Positions 1 through 11,258 of a DNA stretch of 64,000 bases are shown piece by piece (position 1 is the first letter of the stretch; each line of letters starts with the position of its first letter). The position numbers were made by a program, and so were the translations under genes. Below the pieces are notes generated by a model, which ran no database searches, had not been told where the DNA came from, and worked only from the letters and a program-made list of their open reading frames with translations. The DNA comes from Metellina segmentata (Eukaryota; Arthropoda; Arachnida; Araneae; Tetragnathidae). Where the stretch lies: NCBI GenBank assembly GCA_947359465.1, contig OX375875.1, forward strand, positions 16,118,458 through 16,182,457, written 5' to 3'.

Positions 1-255
1 TTTCAAAATTCACTGTACTGAAAAATTGCTAAGTAGAATTTCTTATGAAACACATTGTTAAAGAAAATAACTGAATTGTATTTTTTGGTCTTTTTATTTT
101 AATCAGTACCGGCTATGTGATCACCTTCTTATAAGGTCACCCCGCTTATATGGTCATTTTTCTGAAGTCCCGTCTAACTTAATAGGGAACATGTGTTAAA
201 GCACACCGCTTATGTAGTCATTTATTTTACTGATTATCGGTTACTAGCCACTGCA

Positions 256-1542
256 TGGCAACGCTGTGATGTAAGGTATTAATCTGGTGTAAAATTTTCT
301 GCAAATTTCAAATCCATTGAAGATATATTCAATTACAAAATTATTTATTTAAATAAAATCATCTTTAGGTTTCAAACTTAAGTGAAATTTTCCGCAGATT
401 TTAAGTCCGTTGAAATTTTCAATCTATCTTTAGCAATTCCGATTTTACGGGGGGAAACTTAACAATCCCAGTCAATATGGTTTTTTATTTCTTGCTCTCA
501 GCGGAAATGGAATGGGACAGGAAATGTAATATGTTTCTTCTTTTTTTTTAACGCAAAGGGCAGAAGATGGAATCTTTCACATGACGTCATAATCGCAATC
601 TTTTTTCTTTTCCTTTTTTTTTTTCGGAAAAAGAAAGTTTGAGTGACGTCACAATCTCTTGCGAAAACATAAAAGATATATTCAATTCAAAAATTATTTA
701 TCAAAAGAAAATCATATTTTTAGGTATTGATCTTGAGTAAAATTTTCCTCAGATTTCAAATCAGTTGAAATTTGTACTTTATCTTTAATGGTATAGCAAA
801 CTAAGCTAAAAGAACTACTTAACTAAAGTTAAAACTTTATTCATCCTCTGCTGGAAAATTATTCCTCTGCTCAAAATGAAAACGGAAAAAATAAATTTAG
901 AATCTGTGATATCTTTTTACAGTTGCCATTAAAATAAAAAATAAAAGAAGAAGAATTGAATTCATTTTAAAATTTTCTAGATTGAATTTTAAAATTTCAC
1001 CATGACCCAAGAATTGCAAAAAAATTGGACTACCTGTGTGCCAAATCTCATTGCTGTAAGTGCCATAGAATCGTCAGGATTTTGCGGCCGCGAAAAAATA
1101 CAGACAAACACTTCCTTTTATAATGTTAGAGATATGGTCAGGTTTTTTTTTTAAATCTTTTCAGTGAGGTTATTGTTGTTTTTTAAACAGTAATTGTTGC
1201 AACATTTCTTGAGGCGGGGAGCAACACAGGGAATGACCAGAAGAAAAAAGTCTTTGCTACCCCGGAGAGGACATGAATTTACGCCTTTATTTCCATCCCC
1301 TTCCCCCATTTCTCTTTTGGGTTGAATCATAGTCGGTATTACCCACACCCCTCAATTCTCTTCCTCCCCAAGCACAACGGGTGGACATTTAAGTTATCTC
1401 TCCCTGATTGAAAAGTATGTTGAAATTGAGACAAAAAGAGTAAAGGAAAATTTTTCATTTGGATCATACGTGACATATCTTCAAGGGATTTGAAATCTGT
1501 GGAAAATTTTACACCAGATTAATACTTTACACCACGGCAATG
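256..1542. mobile_element. Long-inverted-repeat (foldback-like) non-autonomous element
   Basis: The arm at about 258-325 reappears inverted at about 1478-1541. Both arms share the core TATTAATCTGGTGTAAAATT and a following segment resembling 'GATTTCAAATCC', with roughly 80% identity by eye. Weaker direct copies of the same core sit at about 375-430 and 730-790. Related arms recur at about 6455-6500 and 10262-10345. No coding region is visible between the arms. It could be a MITE or the decayed ends of a larger TIR transposon. No clear target-site duplication was found, so the ends are approximate. Confidence 0.5.
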
Positions 1543-1803
1543 TCTAGTATTGCATATTTCTTACTAGTTTTTACTTCACAAATTAATTTTTTGATTGTTG
1601 TTAAAAGTTTAATGATTTGTTTGAGAGCACTATATTCTGATAGGTGAATACAATCCTGCCCTAATTAAATAGTGTAGTTTTGTTCTGATGCATGGTCTTG
1701 ATTTTTGTGGACCCCCTGAGCTGACCATATAACCGATACTGACTGTACCTGATTTGATAACCAACTATGAACAAAATTTTCAATGAATTTACTTTTCCCA
1801 AAG

Positions 1804-1985
1804 GTACATTCTGGAGGTGAAATTGTGGAGTTCTCTAATGGGGGCTGCCCATGGAAAGAGCATCTTTTCGAGCTTGAAAAATCTCTGGACGTTGAAAAGC
1901 CCATAAAATTTGTTATTTACACTGACCAAAATAATTCTTGGCGAGTCCAGTGCGTTTCCGTGTCACCTTTCTCTTTTGAAAATAG
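1804..1985 (+). CDS. MYG1: MYG1 exonuclease, penultimate exon (partial gene)
   Basis: This exon encodes about 61 residues in the C-terminal half of the MYG1/UPF0160 family, DHH-type 3'-5' RNA exonucleases of mitochondria and nucleus/nucleolus. Visible family hallmarks are SGEIVEF, GGCPWKEHL, FVIYTDQ and WRVQCVSV followed by SFENR. The exon opens in phase 0 after the acceptor ...TTTTCCCAAAG and ends at the donor AATAG|GTGAAG, which splits an arginine codon that is completed at 4741. The upstream exons, including the catalytic DHH part, are not in this window, so only the 3' end of the gene is present. The reading frame is clean, GC-richer than its surroundings and continues exactly into the next exon. 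I infer a functional host gene. The family identity rests on recalled motif similarity. Confidence 0.9.
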
Positions 1986-2749
1986 GTGAAGTGAATTTTG
2001 TTTATTCGTTTTTAATTAAAAGTTATATTTATGTTGGTCTATACATAGAACAATTTTCAGGTGCCAAAATTTATGTAACTTTTAAGCTAGCAGTCCATGT
2101 AGAACTTTACTGATTTTATTGTTAATCAGCTGCTTCTAAAATTATTTTTTGAATTTTTCAGTAATCTTAGTGTTTTAACACTTTATGGTGTATTGTTTTC
2201 CTCAGATCTTTCCCTTCGGGTTTTGATCCCGAACTGTTGCCAATGACCCATTGTGTTGCTCCAGTGTCAGATTGAAAATTTATAATTTTCGATTCTGGCC
2301 CTTAAATTCAACTCTTATTCACTATGCATAGAAATTTTTTTGTTTAGTTGAACACATAAAATTGACAGAATACAAAGCATTTATTGCTTTGCCACAGTAA
2401 AATTCAACAGGGTAATTTTCAAAATTCAGATAGAAAAACTATTTAAAAAAAATTATAGTTATGTTAATTTAATTTCAATGTGCATGGATGTTAAACCTAT
2501 GACCCGTGCGTCAGACACTGACCCACACAGCCTATTTAAATGACCCACACATTGATTTTTATAAACTTATTATCATATACATAAAGAATTTTAATTATTT
2601 TTTGAACCCCTCTTTTAAAAAAATATGAACAAAATACAAGTGTTAATAAAAAATTTAAAATGAAAAAGAAAATTCATAAATGATTTTTGTAAAATGTAGA
2701 AAATACATTTCACTTTATTTTATATCCATACAAAACGAAGTTCGAAACA

Positions 2750-3075
2750 ATGGAGTTAAACGAATTTAAGTGGCTAGGTATCTATGATTTAGAAACGGAA
2801 TTAGTTGAATTTAAAAGCAGCATAGTTTGGAAAATTGAATTTGATAATTTATTTCCGAAATAGAAGGGAAAATGTCTGAAATTAGTGAAAATTATAATGA
2901 TCCCACACTAAAAATTGCTACTTCTCTTTTGACAATGTTTGGAACCACAATTTCATGTGAAAAATTGTTTTCTTCGATGAATTTTGTAAAGTCTACCTAT
3001 AGAAATAAACTTGGAAATGAATTTACTGCAAAATGTGTTAAACTAATAAATAGTGAATATAAACCTAATATTTAA
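2750..3075 (+). pseudogene. hAT transposase C-terminal relic
   Basis: The stretch 2872-3075 encodes a typical hAT C-terminal dimerisation segment. It contains LLTMFGTTISCEKLFSSMN and VKSTYRNKLGNE, as in the GTF2IRD2/ZBED5-like transposase group. Just upstream, 2750-2860 encodes a related piece containing YDLETELVEFKSS. That piece ends in a TAG stop and lies one base out of frame with the downstream part. The N-terminal DNA-binding and catalytic regions are absent or unrecognisable. It sits in the MYG1 intron in sense orientation. I see a dead fragment, not an expressed gene. Which hAT lineage it belongs to is uncertain. Confidence 0.75.
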
Positions 3076-3504
3076 AAAATTATCTGACAAAAAACCACAG
3101 ATTTCTCATTAAAAATACTTTAACTTTACTGTAACTATTATTATCTATTAAAATATAATATTTCATATCTATATGTTGTTTTCTTTTCCTTGTCCATTAG
3201 AAACTCAGTGCTGGGGTATGATTTATACCCTTTTATATGGATTTTTTCCTCTTCACTTGTAAAAATAAAAGTTGTAAAACAAAAAGGAATCAATAACGTT
3301 CTAAAGGATTAAAAAATTGAGAATTAAAAAAAAAATTGTGTTCTACCATGCTGGCTTTCCAAGTGACCCACGAGCTAGTACCAAAAAAATAATGTACAAA
3401 ATTTGACCAACTTCTTTAAAAGGTTCACCGTCCGTCCTAGAGCATAAAATTACATTTTTGCTGTTTCTTGCTTTTAATCATTTGTTCCTAGATAAATTTA
3501 AATA

Positions 3505-4702
3505 CACTGAAGAGTCAAAACATTATGACCACCAACTCAATAACGCATTGCACCTCCTTTGGCCTGCAAAACAGCTGCATCGTGCCTGGGCATAGATGCC
3601 ACAAGTTCTTGGTACATAACTGGAGACCGGTTGTAGCAAAGGTCTAAGCAGCAGTCATGCAAAGTCAAGATATTCGGACATGGTGCTGTTTGAGTTCTGA
3701 ACTGCCGCTCCATGACACCTCAAATGTGCTCTATAGGATTAAGATCAAGCGAGTTAGGGGGCCAAGACATTAAGTGGAATTCATCACTATGCTCCTCGAA
3801 CCACTCCAACACAATCCAAGCCTTGCGACATCAGGCATTGTCCAGCTGGAAGATTCCATTTCCAGTTGGGAAGACAGACGCCATGTGAGGGTGCAACTGA
3901 TCCGCAATGATGTTTAGATAGTTCGCAGCGTTCATGATCTGTTCTACCACAATTACGGGTCCCAGAGTCGCCCATGAGAACATCCACCAAAGCATAATAC
4001 CTCCACCACCAGCCTATGTATGACCTGCTGTACAATAGGGGAGCAACTATTCGCCTTGCATACGGCGTACCCTGTCATGACCATCGACATGCATGAGTGA
4101 GAAATCGGGATTTATCTGACCAGGCAACACTCATCCAGGGTCCAGTCTTGATGTTCCCGGGCCCACTGTAGGCGTTGTTGACGATGGCGCTTCGTCAACA
4201 GTGGGACATCTGCTGCACAGTCCTATATCCAACAGTGTCCGCTGAACTGTGTGTTCCGAAACACTTGCGCTTGGACCTGCATTGTATTGGGCTGTCAGCT
4301 GAGCCACTGTCTTGTGCCGATTTTGCATTACCTAGTGGGACAATCTCCAACATCCTTTTTCTTTGATGACGCTTGGACGACCAACACCTTGGCGTCTACT
4401 GCTGGTGTCACCGTAATTTATCCACTTGGCGTGAATACTAATAACGGCAGATCGTGAACAACCCAACAGTCATGCAGTTTCGGTGATACTCGTTCCGAGT
4501 CTTTGGGCCATTACTATCTGCCCTCTATCAAATTCGCTTAGATCAGCAGCTTTTCCCATCACTCGCAAAAGTGCAAGAATGATTACTTACCTTCTCCAGC
4601 AGCAGTTAAATACCATTCTCACTTAAGCACATGTCCTCCACGTCATCCAGACAAGTTCATTGAAAAATGTGGGGATAGTCATAATGTTTTGGCTTGTCAG
4701 TG
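3505..4702 (-). mobile_element. Tc1-like DNA transposon, decayed
   Basis: Imperfect terminal inverted repeats begin CACTGAAGAGTCAAAACAT on the left and, read inward from the right, CACTGACAAGCCAAAACAT. Each end abuts a TA dinucleotide (3503-3504 and 4703-4704), the expected Tc1/mariner target duplication. The element is about 1.2 kb long. Reading on the minus strand, the transposase remnants run from about 4360 to 3690 and are broken by stops and frameshifts. Confidence 0.85.
3690..4360 (-). pseudogene. Tc1 transposase pseudogene
   Basis: Minus-strand frames show the helix-turn-helix part (HKTVAQLTAQYNAG, HTVQRTLLDIGLCSRC) and, downstream, degraded catalytic-core phrases matching the WG..., LNIIAD..., F-P-GNGIFQQDNA order of Tc1 transposases. 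These are scattered over different frames with stops between them. The second catalytic aspartate region is recognisable only as altered sequence. The family normally encodes about 340 residues that bind the TIRs and cut and paste the element. This copy cannot make that protein. Confidence 0.75.
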
Positions 4703-4740
4703 TATATTTAAATGTATCTTTACTTATTTTTATTTTCTAG

Positions 4741-4900
4741 GCTTTCTTTACAAAAGGAATGGTGTGGCCTACGAGATGAGGAGTTAAGTAAAGCAAGTGG
4801 AATCCCTGGTTGTATATTTGTTCACATGTCTGGATTCATTGGTGGTAACAAGACAAGAGAAGGTGCAATTGAGATGGCACTAAAAACTCTTAACCCATAA
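4741..4900 (+). CDS. MYG1: MYG1 exonuclease, terminal exon
   Basis: After the acceptor TATTTTCTAG this exon completes the split Arg codon and encodes the last 52 residues of a MYG1 protein, ending TLNP with stop TAA at 4898-4900. The highly conserved C-terminal signature is plain: WCGLRDEELSKASGIPGCIF, then HMSGFIGGNKTREGA. In the family this tail follows the substrate domain and is nearly invariant across animals. The reading frame is intact and joins 1804-1985 exactly, supporting a live host gene running left to right. The gene converges with the cortactin-like gene on the opposite strand near 53 kb. Confidence 0.93.
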
Positions 4901-4912
4901 GAAATTGACCTG

Positions 4913-4918
4913 AATAAA
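4913..4918 (+). terminator. Candidate poly(A) signal of MYG1
   Basis: A canonical AATAAA lies 13 bases after the MYG1 stop codon, implying a very short 3'UTR. The position is seen directly; its use is inferred. Confidence 0.6.
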
Positions 4919-6024
4919 ATATTCATTGAAAATCCTTACTTTTTATTCCACATAGTCTATAATGAAAAATCAATCCATAACAATCACTATTTATAAAATG
5001 TTTTATTATAACAGATTTCACTACTGTTAAAAATGATCAATCTATATGTCCTTAGGTTTTGATTTCCATAAATGACTAAGCTAAAACCGTCATCCTCAAG
5101 TTCCTCAACAACAAGTTTTTCTTCTATTTAAATGTTTCTGAAGTTCTTCCTCAGTTAATATGCTGATGTCCATGGGTAACTACAAGACATTAGAAGATTA
5201 AAATGGCAATATAATAAAATGCAAAATGTTTCATAACACATTGATGACAGCAGGTCATCTTTTAAAATATTTTTTCCGAAGTTATATTACTTTTTTAATT
5301 ATATTACATTAAGGCAAGAAATGTCACATTTTTGGGAAAATCGAGACTTTGTTTTGGGACATTATCAAAATGTGGGAACACTAAATGTTAACTATGAATA
5401 ATTTTGAAATTTAACATCAATACTTTTTTGCTGTATTGTTTATAGGCCTAGAATACAACATACAATATTTCAAAGACAGGAACTGTTCTGCAAAATTACT
5501 AATTTTAGTACATGATCTGTAGGTTACCGATTTTGGACATTGCTGGCCTGTACGTTACACAACTTTGGCATTTCCCAAGTCTAATGACTAATAATAAATT
5601 AGTTATTAAATATAAATTGTCAATGCTTCAAAATTAGAGTAGATTTGAATGTATTTTAAAATTAGAATTTTGTTTTTCCAGATTTTCAAATCATGGATTT
5701 GTTTTATTACTAATTCCAAAAATTTTGGGGTTGGTTGATTTTTGTGATCTTTTAATTATATATATTCACACATACAAAAAGGAAAACATGATCATAAAAT
5801 AAAATTAACTTTATCTTTGAAAACTCCTGGAAAAGTTATAATTCCTATAGAATTAATCAGGAAAAAAACGTTCTAAAAATACAAGTTTCATCTATATTAA
5901 TTTATTGAATGGATCATTACAGCTATCAAGCAGAAAACAAAAAAAGTTATTTGCAATCATATTGAGATTGTTGCTTTATCACGTCCAAAATATCAATCAA
6001 TCGTACATGGTTGCTGGACATGTG
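4919..6024. other. AT-rich intergenic stretch
   Basis: There is no coding frame, strong inverted repeat or recognisable element here beyond poly(A/T) runs. It lies between the MYG1 3' end and the next transposon. Confidence 0.5.
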
Positions 6025-6990
6025 CAAGGTTCCCACAGTCCTTGAATTTTTTTAACTAGTAGGTACATAATTGTTTAATTTCGTCTTGCATTGGATCTTG
6101 TCCAGACTAGTTTCCTCCACAGCAGGTGCGTCATTTTAACTGAAACCGGTGTTACACTACGTGTTATACTAATAATGCTACGTCAAGATCGTCCATTTTG
6201 CACAGTATTCTGTCTAAGTTGACACCTCTGGTCTCCATTAAGACAACCGCCTTGTTATGCCCGCCGCATCATGACGTATCAAGTCCGCTAGATAACGGCA
6301 CCGCTTTCTCTGGAAACTAGCATTAACAGTCAGGGCGTTACTGGAAACCTGACATGCAACCAAAGAAATGCCAAATTCGTATTGCAAAAATATAAAAGTT
6401 AAAATTTTTTTTTTTTTTTTTTGAAATCACATTAAGGTCTCTTTTTGTTGGAAAATTTTCTGCAGATTTCAAATCCGCTGAAATTTTACGATCGCAAAGA
6501 TAAAAACTTAGACTAGAGAATAAAAAAGCCCCAACACCAGTCAAAACATTTGCTTTGATTTGTTTCTCAAACAAAATAAACCATGACCGCCATCTGTTGT
6601 AGACAGTGGACGACAGCAAAATGTAGATTGCGTCGTGTAGATCGAACCGTGTGCAAACTGCATACTCTTCTTGGTGCCATCAAAAAAATTTATCGTACAA
6701 TATTTTATCGCAGACCGAAATCGATATGTGTGCAAGCAGCAGGATAGTTAGCATTTAGACAAGAAGTCCACTTTACAAGAAAAAATCACAGGTATTTTGA
6801 GAAAAGAAAATTATAATCAAAATTGATGAATAACCTTTTTTTTTTTTTACTATTTATAGTTTTAAAAAATTATTATTTTTTCTTTTTAATTGACAATTTT
6901 TGTGTGTACCTTGTTTTAGGTCCTTGAAAAATATTTTTTTTGGTTTTGAAAAGTCCTTGAAATTTTTTTTGATATAATGTGGGAACCATG
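6025..6990. mobile_element. Non-autonomous TIR element, hAT-like
   Basis: The left end CAAGGTTCCCACAGTCCTTG is matched inverted at the right end, which reads CATGGTTCCCACATTATATC inward. ATGTG lies directly outside both ends (6020-6024 and 6991-6995), suggesting a 5-bp target duplication. The interior carries a block at about 6250-6320 that also occurs in the elements near 57.7 and 58.7 kb. No open frame of note is present. Confidence 0.6.
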
Positions 6991-7008
6991 ATGTGCTTCG
7001 TAATGTTA

Positions 7009-7320
7009 TTAATATTGTATCTACTATATTCACTTTATTTTTAGATTAAAAAAAAAGTATTAGTCTGGTGAAAGGAGATTGTAATTAATATTTTTTTTTA
7101 ATGTTTTGGGCCATCGGCACCTTTGTAACAAATTAAATCGGCAATTCGATTGTATCACGTTTGGTGCCTAGTAAGGGTGTTAATATTGTATCTGCTAGAT
7201 TCACTTTATTTTTTTCTAAAAAAAAGTATTAATCTGATGACAGTAAATAGTAATTAATATTTTTTTTATGTTTTGGGACATCGGCACCTTTGTAACGAAT
7301 TAAATGGGCAAAAAAATTAG
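7009..7320. repeat. Tandem dimer, 171-bp period
   Basis: A unit starting TTAATATTGTATCT at 7010 recurs 171 bases later. Both units keep the sequence 'TTTTGGG(C/A)CATCGGCACCTT' and the spacing. The second unit is shortened at its end. The interior is AT-rich and has no frame. Confidence 0.7.
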
Positions 7321-8300
7321 CAGCGATTGTTACGCGCTTTTGACATGGCATTTTTTTAAATAAGAAAAATATATTCGCAACTAAGAAAAATGAACAAAAA
7401 CACATGAAAATGCCTTAAAACGTTAAAAAAGTTATTTCAAAGACATAAATGCAGTTCAAAGTACTTACCAATATATTTTTTGCTTCAGGTATAGAGTTAT
7501 TTGGATCGTTACTTTTGGACATCGCGAAACATGCTAGATGGCTTTAGTATTGTTTCTTTGTTAATTCATAAAAATTTTAAACTAATGATGCCATCTACTG
7601 ATCAAAATAGTAAAACTATCCTTATATTCTTCATTGTTTTTCTGTAACTCTGGAAAACACATTAGAATTTATTTTCAGGTGATATACTGTCCAAAATCAG
7701 ACATTTGTAGCTAAAGAATTTAATTTTAAGGATATTTACTCCAAACCATTGTTATAAATAATACTAATTCTTGTCTCTGAACGGAACTAAAAACCCATTG
7801 AGAAAATAATTTAATTTATTTGCTGTCAAAGCTTAGTTATGAAATGTGTCTTGTTCCCACCTTTTGAGAACTACCCTTTTCTAAATGCATAAGAAATAAA
7901 AAAATATATGTCACATATTGTTTTAAACTAAGAATGAGTACATGAGATGGAAAAAAGTCACAGTTTAAAAAATGTAGTATTTTGTTATTTTCAATTAACT
8001 GTCTACTTAAGCATTTCTGTGTGAAAAGAATCCAGAAAATGGAAGGAAACAAGATATTGGGGCAGTATTAAAAACTCAGAAGACCGAAAAACCACCAAAT
8101 TCCCTGCAATATAAACTCATTTTAGAAGCAAAACTAGATTTGTCTGATGTTTTGTAAAAATAAAATGCAAAAACAAGTTATAAGTTGATTTTCTTTACAA
8201 AATTTTTAAATGTTAACATTTACTTAATGTTTATTGGATAGAAAAAAACTTTCTTGAATAAAAAAAAATGCTAGATTTCTACTTTTGCAATAGCTGATAG
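7321..8300. other. AT-rich stretch without recognised genes
   Basis: There are short frames only and no motif I can assign. The region separates the tandem dimer from the Ty3/gypsy remnant. Confidence 0.4.
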
Positions 8301-8342
8301 AATACCTATACACCTGTTTCAAGACCTGACTTACCCTTCTAA

Positions 8343-9169
8343 GTGGTGATCATCGGTCCAATTGAGCCTCCCTCCGCAAGAAAACATAAATACATCCTGT
8401 GTCTGATGGACCAACATTCTTGCTGGCCCGAAGCATTACCATTGAAGAGGTTGACGGCGAAATCTACCTGTGATGCTTGGCTTGAAATATTCAGGAGGAC
8501 CGGTATACCAGATGTCATAGCTAGCGACCAAGGAACCAATTTCATCTCAACGCTCACTCAAGAATTTCGCAAAAGGTTAGGATCTTGTCCTAAATTTTAT
8601 TGCTCTGGATATCCTGCCAGCAACGGATTAATAGAACGATACAATAAAGTTATGAAGCAAATGCTGCATCGTGTGATAAGAACTGATCCGACGAATTGGG
8701 ATAGATACATCCCATGTCTACTGTTCGCTTGCCGTAAGGTGCCGAACTGTACACTAGCGTTTCACCCTTCCAACTGATGTACGGAAGACAAGCAAGAGGA
8801 CCTTTGGCAGTGCTAAAATCATCAAGGTCTGAAGAGATTGCCCTACCCCTAAACATAAGTCAGTCTGCAGTGGATTACTTGCAAGATATAAAAATGAAGA
8901 TGGAACAGACTGCTGAACTAGTGAAAATATTTGCCGAAGGAAAACAACAATCCTATGCGGATTATTTTAATAGAAAGACTGGATCAAAATGTTTCATACC
9001 TGGAGATCAAGTGTATCTACTTATTCCTGACTCTAGCAATGAATTATATGCTTGCTGGACTGGTCCCAGTGAACTTATCAAACATTATCCGCCACACTCC
9101 TATTTAGTTAAATTACCTAATGGAAGGAGAAAACACGTTCATGTGAACAAAATCCGAAAAGGAATAGCT
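8343..9169 (+). pseudogene. Ty3/gypsy integrase fragment
   Basis: Two adjoining frames (8343-8777 and 8777-9190, separated by a frame break) encode an integrase core and C-terminal part. The retroviral-type DDE residues are visible in CLMDQHS, IASDQGTNF and SNGLIERYN. They are followed by LLFACRKVPN, MYGRQARGPL and the C-terminal chromatin/DNA-binding tail with HVHVNKIRKG. In the family this enzyme inserts the cDNA into the host genome. The zinc-binding HHCC module is missing at the 5' end, where a TAA-like break precedes the core, so the piece is truncated and shifted. It is followed, after a MITE insertion, by the start of reverse transcriptase on the same strand. That domain order is reversed relative to ordinary Ty3 elements. 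Confidence 0.85.
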
Positions 9170-9926
9170 ACACTCTACGTTTATGAGTGATGGCAACGGC
9201 TTTGGCGATTTTTTTGGCGCACTTCTAAAGTCGCCAAGGAAAGAATTATTTTCTAACTCTTGAAATGTCACAATTTTTTTTTCTTTTTACAACACACTTT
9301 TTAAGCATATTTCAGAACGTTTTAAAAAGTATATTTTAAAAATTTTTCCACAAAAGTTGTAAGCTTAAGCACATATCAAAACACATTTGTGAACCAGCAG
9401 AGAAACTAAGCTACGATTGGTAAGAATACCCTGAAACTTATCAATTACACTAAATAAAGTGAGCATGTTGAAAAAGGAAAAAGATTTACAAAAGAAAAAA
9501 AAGCAAGAAATAATACCTGATAAAGTCAGAATTCTCAAGTAAAAAAATAATGAAAACGAAAATGGTCAAAAAAACAAAACTCTTAATCCTGTCGTTAAAA
9601 AACTATTGTAACAAAATAAAAATTCCACAACTGTCAAAATACAGATCAAAGGACCAATGCAATCAAAGGATATTTTTAAAAAATAACCAATGGGAGGAAA
9701 GAAAAAATTTCAAACGAATCAATGAAATCAAACGACTTTAACGTATTTTGGAAGAACTTTCTAGAATATTTAAAATGAAAATTGAAAGTTTCCGTTTGCC
9801 TAGGTTGCCATGAAAACCACAACAACAGCAACGAAAGATGGGTTGCCTTAATTTATCGTAACTCGCTACTAGAAGTGCGCCAAAAAAATTGCCAAGCCGT
9901 TGCCATCACTCATAAACGTAGAGTGT
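9170..9926. mobile_element. MITE with ~55-bp TIRs inserted in gypsy remnant
   Basis: Both ends read ACACTCTACGTTTATGAGTG inward, and the match continues through a GGCAACGGC...TTTTTTTGGCGCACTTCTA segment with few differences. AGCT lies outside both ends (9166-9169 and 9927-9930), a possible 4-bp target duplication. The interior (about 640 bp) is AT-rich with no meaningful frame. Decayed arms of the same family occur near 57.18-57.5 kb. Confidence 0.8.
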
Positions 9927-10003
9927 AGCTGTACCAAATAGACATGCAACATTTGGTTAATCGATAAGAATCTGTTCCTTTAAGTTACATAATCATAGAA
10001 AAC

Positions 10004-10258
10004 TATTTACAGGAAATGCGAAGATTGCAAATGTCGGTGGACATAGGATTATATTAGAAGATGGAAAAGAAAGACGAAAACCCTTTGTTTACAGAATCCC
10101 TGAAGCTTTGAAGTCGCAAATTGATGAGTTAATTCAGTTGGATTTAATAGAAGAAAGTTCGGCGGAGATCGCTCACCCCATCGTGTGTGCTAACAAGGAC
10201 GGAGGTATGCCACTAAGCCTTGATTATCGCGCTGTGAACAAGCAAACCAACACCACGG
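10004..10258 (+). pseudogene. Ty3/gypsy reverse transcriptase N-terminal fragment
   Basis: The frame contains NVGGHRIILEDG, VYRIPEALKSQIDELI and EIAHPIVCANKDGG, then LDYRAVNKQ. These are the opening blocks of a Ty3-type reverse transcriptase, including the fingers region that contacts incoming nucleotide and template. The segment stops abruptly at about 10260, where it is replaced by the repeat arm seen at 258-325. The palm with the YxDD active site is therefore missing. The fragment lies 3' of the integrase piece on the same strand. I infer that both derive from one element of Gmr1-like organisation. A rearranged ordinary gypsy element is the alternative. Confidence 0.8.
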
Positions 10259-10261
10259 GCA

Positions 10262-10345
10262 ACGCTGTGATGTAAGATATTAAACTGGTGTAAAATTTTC
10301 CGCAGATTTCAAATCCGTTGAAATTTTTACTCTTATCTTTAATGG
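10262..10345 (+). repeat. Solo arm of the 256-1542 repeat family
   Basis: This segment starts GCAACGCTGTGATGTAAG and continues with the CTGGTGTAAAATTTTCCGCA core, matching the left arm at about 260-325. It truncates the gypsy RT fragment exactly at its start. Confidence 0.65.
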
Positions 10346-10349
10346 TCTA

Positions 10350-11060
10350 GGACAGTTCTCCCCAACCTTTATATCGCCGCGGACCGGATCAACGTTTGAT
10401 AATTTTAACGTGGCCCGCTGAGGAGGGGGGGGGATTTTTTTATATTTTAGATTGTTTGGTTTTAATAATTTTAATTTAGTTGTATTTAAACATGCCTTCA
10501 AAATAGTATACAGTTGCACCAAAAAATGAATATGAAGTGATTTAACATTTTAACTCGCTAGAACGCTAAATCAATGAGAACCCTGAGCTTGTTCCTTTGC
10601 AACGAGACTATTTCACTGGGGGTAATAGGAGACAATGACACCCGAAGTGTGTTGCTTATGTCCAGTTTATTTCGTTGTTTTGTTTTGGTTGGAAACCCAG
10701 CTTCACTCAGATAGGCTGTCGGAAGTGGCAATAGGGATTTAAGTGCTGTGGTTGCAATCTCAGGGTATTCCGCCATGACTTTAATCCACAACACTGGCAG
10801 AGTTGTTGTCTCGAACGTAGTTTTAAGGCCGCCTTCATTTTCAATCTCCAGGAGCTGATCTTTCACAGACATGCTATAATTTGTTGACAAATGGGTCGCG
10901 GATCCATTCCTTACTTGTTCGTGGGTCTTTTGTGGTTGGGAAGTATTTATTTTATATTATAAAATCTAAAAATAATATTTTTGTTAATTGCTCTTATTAA
11001 TTTTTTTTGACTTTGTGTTTTGACAGGTTTAAAAAAAAGTATCACTTATAAATTAATAAA
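10350..11060 (-). pseudogene. hAT (ZBED/FAM200-like) transposase relic
   Basis: On the minus strand 10890-10558 encodes about 110 residues resembling the end of vertebrate FAM200/ZBED-type hAT transposases. They include LPVLWIKVMAEYPEIATTAL, then LLPLPTAYLSEAGF, LRVSLSPITP and a final leucine-rich dimerisation strand. Further weak coding traces extend upstream to about 10950 in another frame. At the 3' side, 10350-10430 has a hAT-like terminus with TTCTCCCCAACCTTTATA and a CGCGGACCGG block. The N-terminal BED finger and catalytic core are lost. It lies immediately before the copia insertion. The fragment is non-functional. Confidence 0.75.
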
Positions 11061-11068
11061 CACGGCAA

Positions 11069-11073
11069 ATGAC
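11069..11073. repeat. 5-bp target-site duplication, copia 1 left
   Basis: ATGAC precedes the 5' LTR and is repeated at 15406-15410 after the 3' LTR. Confidence 0.92.
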
Positions 11074-11258
11074 TGTTGAGATATAATTATTCAAGTTAGT
11101 TAATCTGGAGTGGCAACACTAGACTACTTGTTTACCTTCTGAAGCATGTGCTTACTGCTTGTCTAGTTGCCTGTTGTGTGTGATGTATTTATTAAATATT
11201 TAAATAAACCTATTTAGCCGAGTAAAACTCTGCGTTATCTCTGTACTAAAATCCTACA
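11074..11258 (+). repeat. 5' LTR of copia 1
   Basis: The LTR is 185 bp and identical by eye to 15221-15405. It begins TGTTGAGATATAATTATTCA. An AATAAA (in TTTAAATAAACC) lies about 40 bases before the 3' edge and could serve as poly(A) signal in the downstream copy. Confidence 0.95.

Larger units (their letters stand above)
1986..4740 (+). other. MYG1: Last intron of MYG1, filled with transposons
   Basis: GT at 1986 and AG at 4739-4740 bound a 2.76-kb intron, and the phase-2 junction restores an Arg codon. The intron holds a hAT transposase relic (about 2750-3075) and a complete decayed Tc1-type element (3505-4702). The remaining sequence is AT-rich without other recognisable content. Confidence 0.85.
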
